Part shown: one piece after another, positions 5,575-5,651 of the stretch
Layout of the letters: each line of letters opens with the position of its first letter
How positions within the stretch are numbered: position 1 is the first letter of the stretch
DNA from: an uncultured Holophagaceae bacterium
GTDB lineage: Bacteria; Acidobacteriota; Holophagae; Holophagales; Holophagaceae
DNA length: 5,651 nucleotides
Reading direction: 5' to 3'
NCBI GenBank assembly: GCA_903890595.1
Contig: CAITBU010000177.1
Location: forward strand, 1-5,651
Position numbers and translations under genes: made by a program
The notes under the pieces: model-generated
What the model was told of the DNA's origin: nothing
Database searches by the model: none
Seen by the model: the letters and a program-made list of their open reading frames with translations, nothing else

Positions 5575-5651
5575 ATGACCGCCTTCCCCCGCTGGATCCC
5601 CCTGCTGCTCGTCGGGAGTGCGCTGCTGGCGCAGGTCCCGCCGCCACCGCC
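5575..5651 (+). CDS. Putative exported protein, N-terminal fragment
   Basis: Only 25 codons fall inside the window. The ATG at 5575 has GGAG at 5566-5569 with 5-nt spacing. The peptide begins MTAFPRW, continues with a hydrophobic run (IPLLLVGSALLA) and then QVPPPP. This is a plausible short signal peptide, with cleavage after ALLA and a proline-rich mature N-terminus. An in-frame ATG at 5518 would add 19 residues, but it lacks a ribosome binding site and would bury the signal sequence. The family is unknown because the rest of the gene lies outside the window. Confidence 0.6.
   Translation, partial: MTAFPRWIPLLLVGSALLAQVPPPP

Overview
This is a GC-rich window of about two-thirds G+C, estimated by eye. 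It looks like chromosomal DNA from a Gram-negative bacterium: it encodes an RND-type periplasmic adaptor lipoprotein, an LpxH-like lipid A enzyme domain and FtsE. The style (high GC, short intergenic gaps, strong GGAG-type ribosome binding sites about 5 nt before the start) would suit Acidobacteriota such as the Holophagae/Geothrix group. That placement is an impression and is not proven by any gene here.

Layout from left to right. Positions 1-609 (minus) hold the N-terminal 203 residues of an RND efflux adaptor lipoprotein. It diverges across only 36 bp from an aldo/keto reductase at 646-1632 (plus). Next on the plus strand, 1694-2758 encodes an unusual protein: a VanZ-like four-helix membrane domain fused to an LpxH-like metallophosphoesterase domain that keeps all seven expected metal ligands. 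Its stop codon lies inside a CTAG shared with the stop of the convergent ribosome-assembly GTPase gene engB (2755-3342, minus). Upstream of engB on the same strand is ftsE (3414-4100), with no ftsX beside it. A thiolase gene (acetyl-CoA C-acetyltransferase, 4294-5466, minus) lies further upstream. A new exported protein begins at 5575 on the plus strand and runs off the window.

The most unusual non-coding structure is the thiolase-ftsE gap (4101-4293). Two arrays of a 7-bp repeat (AGCTATC / GATAGCT) in inverted orientation sit at its two ends. They start 8 bp before the ftsE start codon and end 2 bp from the thiolase stop. A degenerate third copy lies between them. The element fills the intergenic space, and no Shine-Dalgarno sequence remains before ftsE.

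The genes do not form one pathway. They read as a stretch of mostly housekeeping genes (ribosome assembly, division/ABC ATPase, central acyl-CoA metabolism, lipid A chemistry, efflux, redox). The two items most worth following up are the VanZ-LpxH fusion and the inverted heptamer-array element.
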